Counted from the stretch's first letter, positions 53,390 through 62,670 are shown. The stretch is 64,000 nt of DNA from Bacillus sp. SD075 (GCF_017355165.1 NZ_JADILK010000002.1:124001-188000), one strand, 5' to 3'. Translations and numbers: made by a program. The notes: generated from the letters alone by a model not told the origin.

Positions 53390-53541
53390 TAGAGTATAAT
53401 CTCACAAGGTCTTCATTACAATATTTTTTGAAAATTCCAAACTGTTTTTTTTACACTGCATCTCTTTGTTAAATTTTCAAAAATACTTTCACATGCGAAA
53501 TGAAGGCAGAAAAAAACACCCAAATTATGGGTGCCTGCAAT

Positions 53542-54840
53542 TCATGATAATCGATAAATTTTACTCGGCCTTCCACGGGTGGCATTAGCCTCTTCACCAA
53601 TGCATTGTGCCAAATCAACTTCGCACAGATCTGCAACAATTCGTCGTACATTGCGCTCTGTCATCTCAAGATGTGTTGCTAAGTCCTTTGTAGTAAAATC
53701 ACTCCAGCCCATTCTTTGAATGAGAGCCGATATTTTCTTATACGTTTTAACACTGATATTTCCGTTTTTCAACTTTTCTATAAGGGGTTTATTGTGGGAA
53801 CGGGTATCATATTGCAGTTCTTTATTTTTGCCTGGTGATTCGATAATCTTGCCATCATCTTGAATAATCACAATTTCACGCTTTTTCATCTCTTTTGAAT
53901 GTTGAATAGCACGAAAAGCATTGATTTCCGCTGAATAGGCAGTCTCACCGAAGCCAATTCCAACGGTAACGGGTGTATCTGCTTCAAAGACCAATTTTTG
54001 AATGGTATCTTCGAGCGTAATGATTTCTCGCTCGATTGCGCCGCGAGAACTAAAAATCATGTACCTTCCATTCCCTTTTTCTGAAAAGGAACCATTTATT
54101 TTTTCTCCAAGTTGAATCAACATTTCTTTTAGGCGAAGCTCCAAGTACTGTAAATGATATGGAGTTTTCATTTCCTCTGCCACTTTGTTAAAATATTCGA
54201 CTTCAATGATTTCAACTCCGATTTGTGTATCCTTAAAGTAGGATGTCTTTACTTTTTCAGAAAGAATTCGAAGCGTTTGCCGTACTTCCATCTTACTCAT
54301 CGACATACGGTAGGCTGGAATGCCATATCCCCTTAAAGCTTCACACACGGACGGAAAACAAGAAAAAGCTCCTTCTGTCTTTCCCGCATTCCATAAATTC
54401 AAGTGAAAATGTACCAATTCATCCGTATCAACATCTGTCTCAAACACTTTCGTATAAACCTTTTGGGTTTTTATATTCAACTGTGACAAAGCTTCTTCGC
54501 TAATATTATTTGAGGACATTGTATCGATACTTAAGTGCTCAATGATTTTCTCTTGTTGGTAGATCATCTCTAAAAAGGATTTATAAAAACCTGATTCCGT
54601 GGCAGGAACATGGACCATTATTTTATCCGTACCTAGTGTTTTTTTTGCAATTTCAAAGGGAAGCGGACCAGAAAAAAGCCATGCATGTACGTTAGAATCA
54701 TGTTCCTTTACAATATTTCCTACCTCTTCTGTCTTTACATAGGGCAAAGAGATGAATTCCAACTCATGTTTATATTCTTCTGCCAAGATTAAAATTTGTT
54801 CAATAGAAGTTTTTAGACCGACCAGTCCGATTTTATACAT
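53542..54840 (-). CDS. Three-part transcriptional regulator with cyclase/GGDEF-like domain, paralog 1
   Basis: This 432-residue protein has three parts. Residues 1-180 resemble a sensor fold (MYKIGLVGLKTSIEQ, VHAWLFSGPLPFEIAKKTLG). Residues about 205-335 resemble a degenerate GGDEF or GTP-cyclohydrolase-III-like fold (GRYMIFSSRGAIE, PVTVGIGFGETAYSAEINAFRAIQHSK). A C-terminal winged helix follows (FTTKDLATHLEMTERNVRRIV ending in TRGRPSKIYRLS). The protein at 55,480 has the same layout. It lies upstream of an amidohydrolase-symporter operon in the same direction. It likely controls that operon; a catalytic role of the middle domain is doubtful since no GGDEF signature is seen. Confidence 0.8.
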   Translation of the reverse strand: MYKIGLVGLKTSIEQILILAEEYKHELEFISLPYVKTEEVGNIVKEHDSNVHAWLFSGPLPFEIAKKTLGTDKIMVHVPATESGFYKSFLEMIYQQEKIIEHLSIDTMSSNNISEEALSQLNIKTQKVYTKVFETDVDTDELVHFHLNLWNAGKTEGAFSCFPSVCEALRGYGIPAYRMSMSKMEVRQTLRILSEKVKTSYFKDTQIGVEIIEVEYFNKVAEEMKTPYHLQYLELRLKEMLIQLGEKINGSFSEKGNGRYMIFSSRGAIEREIITLEDTIQKLVFEADTPVTVGIGFGETAYSAEINAFRAIQHSKEMKKREIVIIQDDGKIIESPGKNKELQYDTRSHNKPLIEKLKNGNISVKTYKKISALIQRMGWSDFTTKDLATHLEMTERNVRRIVADLCEVDLAQCIGEEANATRGRPSKIYRLS

Positions 54841-55147
54841 CCAGTAATCGACTTCCTTTTATAATCTGTAATAGATTCATTGTTCTTTTTAGAATATCCC
54901 AGTTTAATCTAAGTCATTATCGTAATCCTAATTCTTCTGCTGTCTAACTATTGAGTCATGATTATCAGTTGTCTAGTTACTCTTATCCTATCAGCAGCCA
55001 AAAGAAAAGAGTGATGGCAATGGTATAGATAGTGGTATTCATACCACGCCAAACTTTTCTCTTTTGAATCATTTTATCATGCAACACTTTTATACGTGAA
55101 CACCTCCTCTTAAGAATTATTATACTTTCCTGCCCAATGCAATAAAA

Positions 55148-55168
55148 AAGCTGCCTCAATGGCAGCTT
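55148..55168 (-). terminator. Terminator after regulator 2 and the carbonic anhydrase fragment
   Basis: AAGCTGCC and GGCAGCTT pair around a 5-base loop; TTTTTATT follows on the minus strand. Confidence 0.85.
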
Positions 55169-55218
55169 CGCAATTCTATAAAGAATCCTTACGAATAGGA
55201 CCCGATCCAGCATACATA

Positions 55219-55479
55219 TCACTGGTCATAGGCAAATTCCCAGGAGCAACGATTTTTCCCAAATAACAGGTGATAAGATGCGGGAAATTCCTGATTGACT
55301 CGTTGAATTTCATTTGCAAATTCCTTACTCCCCTTTGGTACTCGTGAAAGTGCATCCGCTTTTTCCTGCGAATCAATAATAGCTCCAGGTGGTACAAACC
55401 TTTCAGGTGGTATCCGAACGCCATTTGTCACTACTGCATTATAAGAAATATTTACGTGTATACCAAGATCGTCGAGGTG
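55219..55479 (-). pseudogene. C-terminal fragment of a gamma-carbonic anhydrase-like protein
   Basis: Directly after the stop of regulator 2 an open frame reads LGIHVNISYNAVV, then NGVRIPPERFVPPGAIIDSQ, ADALSRVPKGSKEFANEI and VNQEFPASYHLLFG. This matches the end of the left-handed helix and C-terminal helix of Cam-type gamma-carbonic anhydrases. The first two thirds of the gene, including the zinc His residues, are missing. No start codon with a ribosome site is present at its head. It is a relic, probably cut by the rearrangement that placed the regulator gene here. Confidence 0.65.
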
Positions 55480-56784
55480 TTACTTCTTTAACATATAAAT
55501 TTTACGAGGTCTTCCCCGTGGTGATTGAAGTTCTTCTCCTTTGAACTCCACTAAACCGCTATCACTCAAACTACTCATAATTCTCTGGGCATTTCGAACT
55601 GTCATGGATAAATGAGAAGCCAAGTCTGAGGAAGTGAAGCCGTCCCAGCCCATACGATCAACCAATGCTTCTATCTTTTTATACGTTTTTACACTAATGT
55701 TAGCCTGATTCAATTTATCTAGCAGTTCTTTATCATCAGAACGAAAGGTATATGCCAATTGTTCTTCTTGACCTACGGATTCAATCATTACACCATCTTC
55801 TTGGATAACGACAATTCCGGAACTATCTTGCTTCTTCGAATGACGGATCGCCTTGCGGGCATTGATTTCTGCCGATGCAGCCGTCTCACCAAAACCAATA
55901 CCAACTGCAACTGGGACATCCATTTCAAGGGCCAGTTGTTGAACAGTACTTTGCAAGCTGCCAATTTCCCGTTCAATTGCCTTTCGTGAACTAAATATTT
56001 GATAGCGTCCGTTTCCATTTTCGATGAGGGATCCATCTAATTTTTCGCAAAATGTAAGTAAGGTTTGTTTAATCTTAAGCTCCACATGCTGCAGATGGTA
56101 ACGAATATTAACCTCGTCAACAAATTGATCGAACTGATCAATCTCAATGATTTCTACACCTATCTGGCTATCCTTGAAATAAGTACTTTTTGCTTTTTCA
56201 ATTAAAATCTTGACCGCTTGCCGGATTTCCATCTTAGTCATATTTATTTTGTAGACAGGAACATTCTCCTTCTTCAATGCTTCATATACAGATTGTAAAA
56301 CGGTAAGGACACCATGTACCTCCCCTTCCCTCCACAAACGAAGATGAAATTGAACAATGTCTTGAAAATCATATTGTTCATCAAATGTTTTTACATAAAT
56401 ATGTTCGGTGGAAATCCCTAGCTCTTGTAGCGATTCTTGCAAAAAAAAGTCTTCCAATCGGATCATATCGATGGATATCTTATCGAAAAAATATTTTTGA
56501 TCAGCAGACATTTGTAGAAAACATCTATATAAACTAGATCCTACAGGAGGACAATACGTAAAATTGGCATCTGAATCTAACATTTCTTTAGCTATTCTAT
56601 ATGGGACCGGTCCAGAGAAAAACCAACCATTTACTGCATTTTGGTGATTTTTTATAATGTCGGTTACCTCACGTGCATCTTCATATGGAAAATCAATAAA
56701 ATCTATTTCATGTTCAAATTCATTAGTAACATCCCGAATTTTCTTTATAGATGAAAGTGGACCTACAACACCAATTTTATACAA
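55480..56784 (-). CDS. Three-part transcriptional regulator with cyclase/GGDEF-like domain, paralog 2
   Basis: This 434-residue protein has the same layout as the one at 53,542: sensor-like N-terminus (MYKIGVVGPLSSIKK, GWFFSGPVPYRIAKEML), middle domain (GRYQIFSSRKAIE, PVAVGIGFGETAASAEINARKAIRHSK) and winged helix (FTSSDLASHLSMTVRNAQRIM, SPRGRPRKIYMLKK). It starts with TTG behind AGGGGTG. It is divergent from the abgT-abgA-abgB operon and should control it from the 470-base shared region. Which ligand binds is unknown; p-aminobenzoyl-glutamate or an aminoacyl compound is plausible. Confidence 0.8.
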   Translation of the reverse strand: MYKIGVVGPLSSIKKIRDVTNEFEHEIDFIDFPYEDAREVTDIIKNHQNAVNGWFFSGPVPYRIAKEMLDSDANFTYCPPVGSSLYRCFLQMSADQKYFFDKISIDMIRLEDFFLQESLQELGISTEHIYVKTFDEQYDFQDIVQFHLRLWREGEVHGVLTVLQSVYEALKKENVPVYKINMTKMEIRQAVKILIEKAKSTYFKDSQIGVEIIEIDQFDQFVDEVNIRYHLQHVELKIKQTLLTFCEKLDGSLIENGNGRYQIFSSRKAIEREIGSLQSTVQQLALEMDVPVAVGIGFGETAASAEINARKAIRHSKKQDSSGIVVIQEDGVMIESVGQEEQLAYTFRSDDKELLDKLNQANISVKTYKKIEALVDRMGWDGFTSSDLASHLSMTVRNAQRIMSSLSDSGLVEFKGEELQSPRGRPRKIYMLKK

Positions 56785-56883
56785 GTTTATTTCACCCCTA
56801 CATCATACTATTAGTTTTATTATATCAAAATAACCAACCCTAACAGGGAATAAAATATGAGCTCAACATATAAAAGCATGTAA

Positions 56884-56912
56884 AGCACCGTTTGCTATAA
56901 ATAAACGGTGCT
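56884..56912. repeat. Hairpin in the divergent regulatory region
   Basis: AGCACCGTTT and AAACGGTGCT form a perfect 10-bp stem. It lies between the two divergent starts, about 100 bases ahead of the regulator 2 start and 345 bases ahead of abgT. It may be a protein-binding site or an old terminator; T-runs are weak. Confidence 0.45.
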
Positions 56913-57040
56913 ACTTAATATGGTTTCTTATCTATCGTGAGTTCAAGAGTGGCAGGACTTATTGATTCAAAGGATTAGAATCCCAGAGTTCACTTCAAAT
57001 AATTACCAGAAAATAATTTCCCCTTTTTCTGAAAATTTTA

Positions 57041-57105
57041 TTGAAATAGATTATTCTTAATTATATAATACATTTAACGAAAATAGCGTTAAATGTTCGT
57101 TAAAT
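57041..57105 (+). promoter_or_regulatory. SigA promoter of the abg operon with operator-like repeats
   Basis: TTGAAA at 57,041 and TATAAT at 57,064 are 17 bases apart, near consensus. Immediately after, ATTTAACG-N7-CGTTAAAT (57,072-57,094) is a perfect 8-bp inverted repeat and a third half CGTTAAAT follows at 57,098. The repeats cover the likely start of transcription, so a regulator bound there would block it. The leader is about 180 bases long. Confidence 0.65.
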
Positions 57106-57256
57106 AAAAACCAGTATATTGAAAGGAATTAATGGAGTCCACAAAGGATGAAAGATGGTAATTTGAGTTTAAGGCAAGTTTAGAGAAAAAGTTTATAAAT
57201 GGAATGGTGTAAAACGCACAAACTACAAATGGAAGAAGGTTTAGGAGGAGAATGTA

Positions 57257-58801
57257 ATGGAACAAAAGTTAATGAAAGATACAACTGATCTTCAAAATCA
57301 TAAAACGGGTGGATTTTTCAATCGAGTAGAGCGAATAGGAAACAAGATCCCCCACCCCTTTATCTTATTTATTTATATGATTGCCTTTTTATTTGTTGTA
57401 ACCGCTCTCTTATCAGTCTTCCATGTTTCGGCATCGGACCCCATAAGTGGAGAGAAAGTGGAAGTTCAAAACCTCTTAAGCCGTGAAGGCATCCAATGGA
57501 TCTTGCCGAATATGATTAAAAACTTTTCCGGCTTTTTACCACTGGGATCTATTTTAGCTCTTATGCTAGGAGTAGGATTAGCGGAAAAAGTTGGATTGTT
57601 AGAAGTTTTGATTCGGAAAATGTCGTTAAAAGTCTCAGGGAAATACGCTAGTTATTTAGTTGTATTTGTTGCCTTTTTTAGTCATGTTTCTTCTGATGCT
57701 GCGCTTGTTATCATGCCTCCCCTTGGTGCCTTGATTTTCCTTGCTGTAGGACGTCACCCTGTTGCCGGGTTGCTCGCTGCCATCGCTGGGGTTGGTTCAG
57801 GTTTCACTGCTAACTTATTAATCGTCACAACAGATGTCTTGCTTTCAGGAATTAGTTCGGAAGTAGCGAAGGGCATGAATGCAAATTTGACCGTTAATGT
57901 TACAGATAACTGGTTCTTTATGGCGACTTCCGTTCTCTTACTCACGGTAGTTATATCCTTGATTACAGATAAATTTGTCGAGCCGCGCTTAGGAAAGTAT
58001 GAAGGTGGCGGTCAGCATAAAAAATTGGAGCAATTAACGAAGCAACAAAACAAAGCACTCCTGGCTACAGGTATTTCAGCATTGATTTTTATAGCTGTTA
58101 TGGCCGTTCTGGTCGTTCCAGAAGGAGCTCTATTACGAAATCCAGAAACTGGAGCCATTCTCCCCTCTCCATTCATGTCTGGAATTGTCGCAATCATCTT
58201 ACTCTTCTTTTTTACAGTTTCCATTACTTATGGAGTTAAGGTGGGAGCAATCAAGAAACAAAATGACATTCCGGAATTATTGGTGGACCCAATTAAAGGA
58301 ATGGCCGGATTTATTATTATGGTCTTCCCGCTTTCCCAGTTTGTCGCCTGCTTTAACTGGAGTAATATGGGTAAATTTTTGGCTTTATCCATCACGGACC
58401 TCTTGGAACAGCTAAACATAGAAGGTGCACCTGTCCTAATTGGACTAATGTTCTTATCCGGGCTTCTCTCCATGTTCATTGCTAGCGGATCTGCAATATG
58501 GTCTATATTGGCACCTGTTTTTGTTCCAATGTTCATGGTATTAGGCTATCATCCTGCCTTCGCCCAAATGTTGTTCAGGGTAGCAGATTCATCTGTCCTG
58601 CCATTGGCACCTGTATCTCCATTTGTCCCACTATTCTTAAGTTTCTTACAAGAGTATCGGAAAGATGCAAAACTAGGAACTTATTATTCTCTTATTTTGC
58701 CTTATCCGATTATCATCTTTATCATTTGGACGCTATTGGTAGTCGTTTGGTATTTCCTTGGCCTCCCAATTGGTCCCGGAGTATATCCGAAATTACCGTA
58801 A
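57257..58801 (+). CDS. abgT: p-Aminobenzoyl-glutamate transporter, AbgT family
   Basis: This 514-residue membrane protein of the AbgT (TC 2.A.68) family has about 11 segments. FSHVSSDAALVIMPPLGA and GVGSGFTANLLIVTTDVL are family landmarks, and the C-terminal ASGSAIWSILAPVFVPMF matches the second inverted hairpin region. It imports p-aminobenzoyl-glutamate or related dipeptide-like molecules; some relatives export sulfonamides. GGAGGAG precedes the ATG. It heads an operon with the two hydrolase subunits. Confidence 0.93.
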   Translation: MEQKLMKDTTDLQNHKTGGFFNRVERIGNKIPHPFILFIYMIAFLFVVTALLSVFHVSASDPISGEKVEVQNLLSREGIQWILPNMIKNFSGFLPLGSILALMLGVGLAEKVGLLEVLIRKMSLKVSGKYASYLVVFVAFFSHVSSDAALVIMPPLGALIFLAVGRHPVAGLLAAIAGVGSGFTANLLIVTTDVLLSGISSEVAKGMNANLTVNVTDNWFFMATSVLLLTVVISLITDKFVEPRLGKYEGGGQHKKLEQLTKQQNKALLATGISALIFIAVMAVLVVPEGALLRNPETGAILPSPFMSGIVAIILLFFFTVSITYGVKVGAIKKQNDIPELLVDPIKGMAGFIIMVFPLSQFVACFNWSNMGKFLALSITDLLEQLNIEGAPVLIGLMFLSGLLSMFIASGSAIWSILAPVFVPMFMVLGYHPAFAQMLFRVADSSVLPLAPVSPFVPLFLSFLQEYRKDAKLGTYYSLILPYPIIIFIIWTLLVVVWYFLGLPIGPGVYPKLP

Positions 58802-58921
58802 TTTGAAAAAATCTCAAGCGCCCCGCATGCCCCTTATCCGACTTGAGGGGCTGGGCTGCTTGGAATGGACACCAAATCGGATTATCTGAATTATCATCAA
58901 ATAAATTAGGAGTGAAACGAA

Positions 58922-60181
58922 TTGGATATTATTTCTTTAAGACGTGATCTTCATCAACATCCAGAAGTTGGCTTTACCGAATTTCGAACTGCTTCAAAGG
59001 TAGTGGAGGCACTTACTTCTCTGAAATATAACGTGATATTTGGAAAAGATGCTTTAGATGGTGATTCTCGCCGCGGAGTCCCCCCTATAGAAGTATTAGA
59101 GGACACATTTAATAGAGCATTGCAAGATGGCGCCAATCCAAAAATCCTCCAAGAAATGGAGGGTGGATATACTGCCGTCATTGGTATATTAAAAGGAAAA
59201 ACTGATGGCCCAACCGTAGCTTTCCGCTTTGATATGGATGCATTGCCTGTTACGGAAAGTACTGATTCTGACCACTTCCCGCAAATAAACGGTTTTCGTT
59301 CCAAATATGAAGGGAATATGCATGCCTGTGCACACGATGGCCATACAGCAATTGGCTTAGGACTTGCTGAAAAATTAGCGGATGGGAATTTTGCAGGAAC
59401 GGTAAAGCTTATTTTTCAACCTGCTGAAGAGGGAGTACGCGGTGCCTATTCAATTGTACAAAAAGGGATTTTGGATGATGTGGATTTTTTATATTGTCTG
59501 CACCTTGGCACAGATGTCCCCCTAGGAGAATTCCATGGTGGTTCTTCCGGCTTTTTAGCAAGTACGAAAATGGCTGCCCATTTTCATGGGGTATCTTCTC
59601 ATGCAGGTGCTTCTCCGGAAAAAGGGAAAAATGCATTGTTAGGAGCAGCAACCGCATTATTAAATATACATGCTATTCCAAGATTCAGTTCAGGTTCTAC
59701 CCGCATAAATGTAGGGATTCTTAACGGAGGAACAGCAGCTAATATTATTCCAGCGCATGCAAAAATGGTCATTGAAACCCGGTCTATATCCGAAGAAATA
59801 AATGCTGAAGTGGAGCAACGTGTTCGAAATATCGTGGCTCATAGTGCAGGTATGCATGAGCTTGAACATGAAATTGAAATCATAGGTCAAGCAATTACGA
59901 TTCGTTGTGATCAAGAACTTGTCGAACTGGCCATGGAAGAAGCCAGGAATGTAGATGGTTTTTCAACAATCAAAGCATGCAGGGAATCCGGTTCTGCTGG
60001 TAGCGAAGATGCAAGTTTTATGATTCGAAGAGTACAGGATAATGGCGGTAAAGGGACATATATGATTATTGGGACTGATATTCCTGCACCACATCACCAC
60101 CCTAAATTTGATATTCAAGAAGAAGTTTTACCAAGGAGTGCAGACCTTTTGAATCTAATTGCAAGACGCCTATTAAAATAA
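58922..60181 (+). CDS. abgA: p-Aminobenzoyl-glutamate hydrolase subunit A
   Basis: This 419-residue M20 amidohydrolase has metal-site motifs FRFDMDALPV, MHACAHDGHTAIGLG, FQPAEEGVRGA, CLHLGTDV and a late APHHHPKFD. AbgA pairs with AbgB to split p-aminobenzoyl-glutamate to p-aminobenzoate and glutamate. An insertion of about 40 residues after FGKDALDG (RRGVPPIEVLEDTFNRALQ) fits AbgA rather than the simpler hydrolase at 52,126. The start is TTG behind AGGAGTG. It follows abgT by 120 bases. Confidence 0.9.
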   Translation: MDIISLRRDLHQHPEVGFTEFRTASKVVEALTSLKYNVIFGKDALDGDSRRGVPPIEVLEDTFNRALQDGANPKILQEMEGGYTAVIGILKGKTDGPTVAFRFDMDALPVTESTDSDHFPQINGFRSKYEGNMHACAHDGHTAIGLGLAEKLADGNFAGTVKLIFQPAEEGVRGAYSIVQKGILDDVDFLYCLHLGTDVPLGEFHGGSSGFLASTKMAAHFHGVSSHAGASPEKGKNALLGAATALLNIHAIPRFSSGSTRINVGILNGGTAANIIPAHAKMVIETRSISEEINAEVEQRVRNIVAHSAGMHELEHEIEIIGQAITIRCDQELVELAMEEARNVDGFSTIKACRESGSAGSEDASFMIRRVQDNGGKGTYMIIGTDIPAPHHHPKFDIQEEVLPRSADLLNLIARRLLK

Positions 60182-60217
60182 TTCTTCAGAATATATATAG
60201 GAAGGAAAGAGTGTAAA

Positions 60218-61624
60218 ATGACACATATAAATAGATTATCGGAAATCATCGAACAAAAAAAAGAAAAATTCATTGAAGTCAGTGACTGTATATGGAATTT
60301 TGCGGAAACACGCTTTGAAGAATATCAATCAGCTGAATTGCTTTGCAGCACCTTAGAGAACGAAGGATTTACTGTTGAAAAAGGTGTTGGAAACATAGAA
60401 ACAGCATTCATTGCCAGCTTTGGAACTGGTAAACCTGTTGTGGCAATCATGGGAGAATTTGATGCGTTGTCAGGTATGAGTCAAAAAAAAGCTACAGCTA
60501 AACAAGAGCCAATTGTTCAAGGTGAAAATGGACATGGATGTGGTCACAATTTACTTGGCACCGGATCTTTAGCTGCGGCTGTTGCAGTGAAGGAGTATAT
60601 GGAAGAGAATCATATAAATGGGACAGTTCGTTATTATGGATGTCCAGGAGAAGAAGGCGGATCTGGCAAAACCTTCATGGTCAGAGAAGGTTTGTTCGAT
60701 GATGTTGATTTTGCATTTTGTTGGCATCCACTGGATGTTAACGGCGTTATGTCAATGGATTCACTTTCCAATTTCCAAGTGTATTATAAATTTAAAGGTA
60801 AAAGCTCTCATGCAGCAGCATCACCACATTTGGGACGGAGTGCTTTAGATGCCGTTGAACTTATGAATGTTGGCGTGAACTATTTAAGAGAGCATATTAT
60901 CCAAGAAGCAAGAGTCCACTATGCGATAACGAATTCAGGTGGATTATCGCCTAATGTGGTCCAACAAGATGCAGAAGTTCTTTATTTATTACGCGCTCCA
61001 GAAGTTTCGCAAGTTCAAGATATTTACTTGAGAGTTTGTAATATTGCTAGAGGAGCTGCCCTTATGACAGGAACTGAAGTGGAAATCGTTTTCGATAAGG
61101 CCTGTTCCAATGTTATCCAAAACACTGTGTTGGATTCCGTCATGCATAAGAATTTCCAGGAATTAGGCATTCCCCAACACGAGGATAAGGAAAAACAGCT
61201 TGCCAAAGAAGTCCGTGCTACCTTAAGCGAACAAGAAAGGAACAGTACAATCAATCCATTTAAAGATAATCAAGATGATGCACTGGCAAATTGGTTAGAA
61301 CCCATTGAGGGATTACAAGCGCCATTAACAGGTTCCTCGGATGTGGGAGATGTTAGTTGGATTGTCCCTACTGCCCAATGCACAACAGCTTGTTTTGTTC
61401 TTGGTTCCCCTTTGCATAGCTGGCAGTGGGTTACACTCGGATCAACATCCATTGCCCATAAGGGGATGCTTCATGCTGGCAAGGTTATTGCGGCCACTGC
61501 AGTAGAAGTACTTCAAAATCCTGAATTGATTGAAAAGGCAAAAACAGAGCTAAAAGAACGATTACAAGGGAAGAGCTATATCTCCCCTATACCGCAAGAT
61601 GTAATGCCTTTAGTTAAAAGATGA
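60218..61624 (+). CDS. abgB: p-Aminobenzoyl-glutamate hydrolase subunit B
   Basis: This 468-residue M20 subunit has NFAETRFEEYQSAELL, GEFDALSGMSQ, GHGCGHNLLGTGSLAAA, YGCPGEEGGSGK, WHPLDVNG and SSDVGDVSWIVP, all AbgB-type. It forms the hydrolase with AbgA. It follows abgA by 36 bases with AGGAAAGAG ahead of the ATG. A hairpin after it ends the operon. Confidence 0.92.
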   Translation: MTHINRLSEIIEQKKEKFIEVSDCIWNFAETRFEEYQSAELLCSTLENEGFTVEKGVGNIETAFIASFGTGKPVVAIMGEFDALSGMSQKKATAKQEPIVQGENGHGCGHNLLGTGSLAAAVAVKEYMEENHINGTVRYYGCPGEEGGSGKTFMVREGLFDDVDFAFCWHPLDVNGVMSMDSLSNFQVYYKFKGKSSHAAASPHLGRSALDAVELMNVGVNYLREHIIQEARVHYAITNSGGLSPNVVQQDAEVLYLLRAPEVSQVQDIYLRVCNIARGAALMTGTEVEIVFDKACSNVIQNTVLDSVMHKNFQELGIPQHEDKEKQLAKEVRATLSEQERNSTINPFKDNQDDALANWLEPIEGLQAPLTGSSDVGDVSWIVPTAQCTTACFVLGSPLHSWQWVTLGSTSIAHKGMLHAGKVIAATAVEVLQNPELIEKAKTELKERLQGKSYISPIPQDVMPLVKR

Positions 61625-61709
61625 TAGATTGGATTAGTGAGTTGCAGTAATCGTCCATTGTTCGTATCAGTATGGTGATTTAGTTCATAGAAACGTTTGA
61701 TGTATAAAA

Positions 61710-61736
61710 AAGGGATCTTCGATTGGAAGATCCCTT
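61710..61736 (+). terminator. Hairpin ending the abg operon
   Basis: AAGGGATCTTC and GAAGATCCCTT form a perfect 11-bp stem around a 5-base loop. It has no T-run, but the IS-linked hairpin with seven T starts five bases later and could finish the job. Confidence 0.7.
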
Positions 61737-61740
61737 CAGA

Positions 61741-61785
61741 ATGTAGACAAACTCGATGGTAATCGAGTTTGTCTACATTTTTTTA
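61741..61785 (+). terminator. IS-linked hairpin with T-run, copy 2
   Basis: ATGTAGACAAACTCGAT-GGTA-ATCGAGTTTGTCTACAT is a perfect 17-bp stem followed by TTTTTTT. It matches copies near 987 and 36,424. Confidence 0.85.
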
Positions 61786-62270
61786 TGGCTTGTACAATTT
61801 GGACCCGGAGGCCTCCTCGGCTTTCGCCTGCGGGGTCTCGAACACCCGTTCCAATCAACTTTGTTTTACCTTTTAGATGGAACCCTTTTGCCTAGAGTCT
61901 TTTTTGTTTTAAAATAGAAGTATTAAAACTTGAGGTGATGAGGATGCTTTCTAAACATGATTCTATTCAGCGAGATCAACTTGAAATGATTACTTTAGAT
62001 CAACTGGTGCCAGCGAACCATTTGGTTCGTAAAATGGAGGCTGCCATTGACTTCACTTTCATTTATGACTTGGTGAAAGATAGGTATTCAGAGGTAGGAC
62101 GCCCAAGTATTGATCCCGTTATTTTAGTTAAACTGACATTCATTCAATATACCTTCGGTATTCGTTCCATGCGTAAAACGATGGAAGAAGTTGAAACAAA
62201 TATGGCTTACCGTTGGTTCTTAGGCTATGGTTTCCATGATAAAGTACCTCATTTCTCTACGTTCGGGAAA
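61786..62270 (+). mobile_element. IS1182-family element, transposase N-terminal part
   Basis: The transposase frame starts at 61,935 (ATG) or at 61,944 with GAGGTGATGAGG ahead. It reads MLSKHDSIQRDQLEMITLD, then LVPANHLVRKMEAA, VGRPSIDPVILVKLTFIQY, RSMRKTMEEVETNMAYRWFLG and HFSTFGKN, the DUF772 start of IS1182-type transposases. After residue 113 the sequence switches to an unrelated transposase, so the DDE domain is lost. The upstream part contains a GC-rich block shared with a known Bacillaceae intergenic repeat. Non-functional. Confidence 0.88.
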
Positions 62271-62463
62271 AATGAAGGCACGAATCGCTTCTGCTCATTT
62301 ACTAATAACGATTGCTTACAACATCTTAAAAACAGGGGAACCCTATCAAGAACTAGGCTCAAATCACCTTTTAAGAAAAACAAACGAACAAAGAATTAAA
62401 AATGATCGAATACCTAAAAAAGAAAGGCTATACAATCGCTCCATCTGAACAACAAACTGCATA
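62271..62463 (+). mobile_element. IS110-family transposase C-terminal fragment
   Basis: In the frame starting near 62,272 the sequence reads ARIASAHLLITIAYNILKTGEPYQELG, then one frame later MIEYLKKKGYTIAPSEQQTA and stop. This is the familiar C-terminus of IS110/IS116/IS902 transposases. One A seems lost in the run near 62,396. It is joined directly to the IS1182 part, giving a chimeric open frame up to 62,399 that is not a real protein family. Confidence 0.8.
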
Positions 62464-62670
62464 ACCAATTAAAATAACGACATAGTGCATTTACGTCCTT
62501 CAACAAAATTAGAATATGGTGGGCTTATTTAAGTATGGCCTTTCACTAAAGTGTTTTCATACAAAAAGGCGACCCTTCTTGAATGAAGAATCGCACCAGT
62601 TATAGAAAAGGAAGTATGGTTACTGAGTTGCCCTGGCAATGAACAAGCCTGCCTCATCTTTTTATCTCTA

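Noticed and set aside
54983-55087. Short minus-strand frame ending in a hydrophobic segment (IYTIAITLFFWLLIG)
   Set aside because: AGAGGAGGTG is present but no start codon lies at proper distance in this frame; the nearest GTG is 15 bases away.
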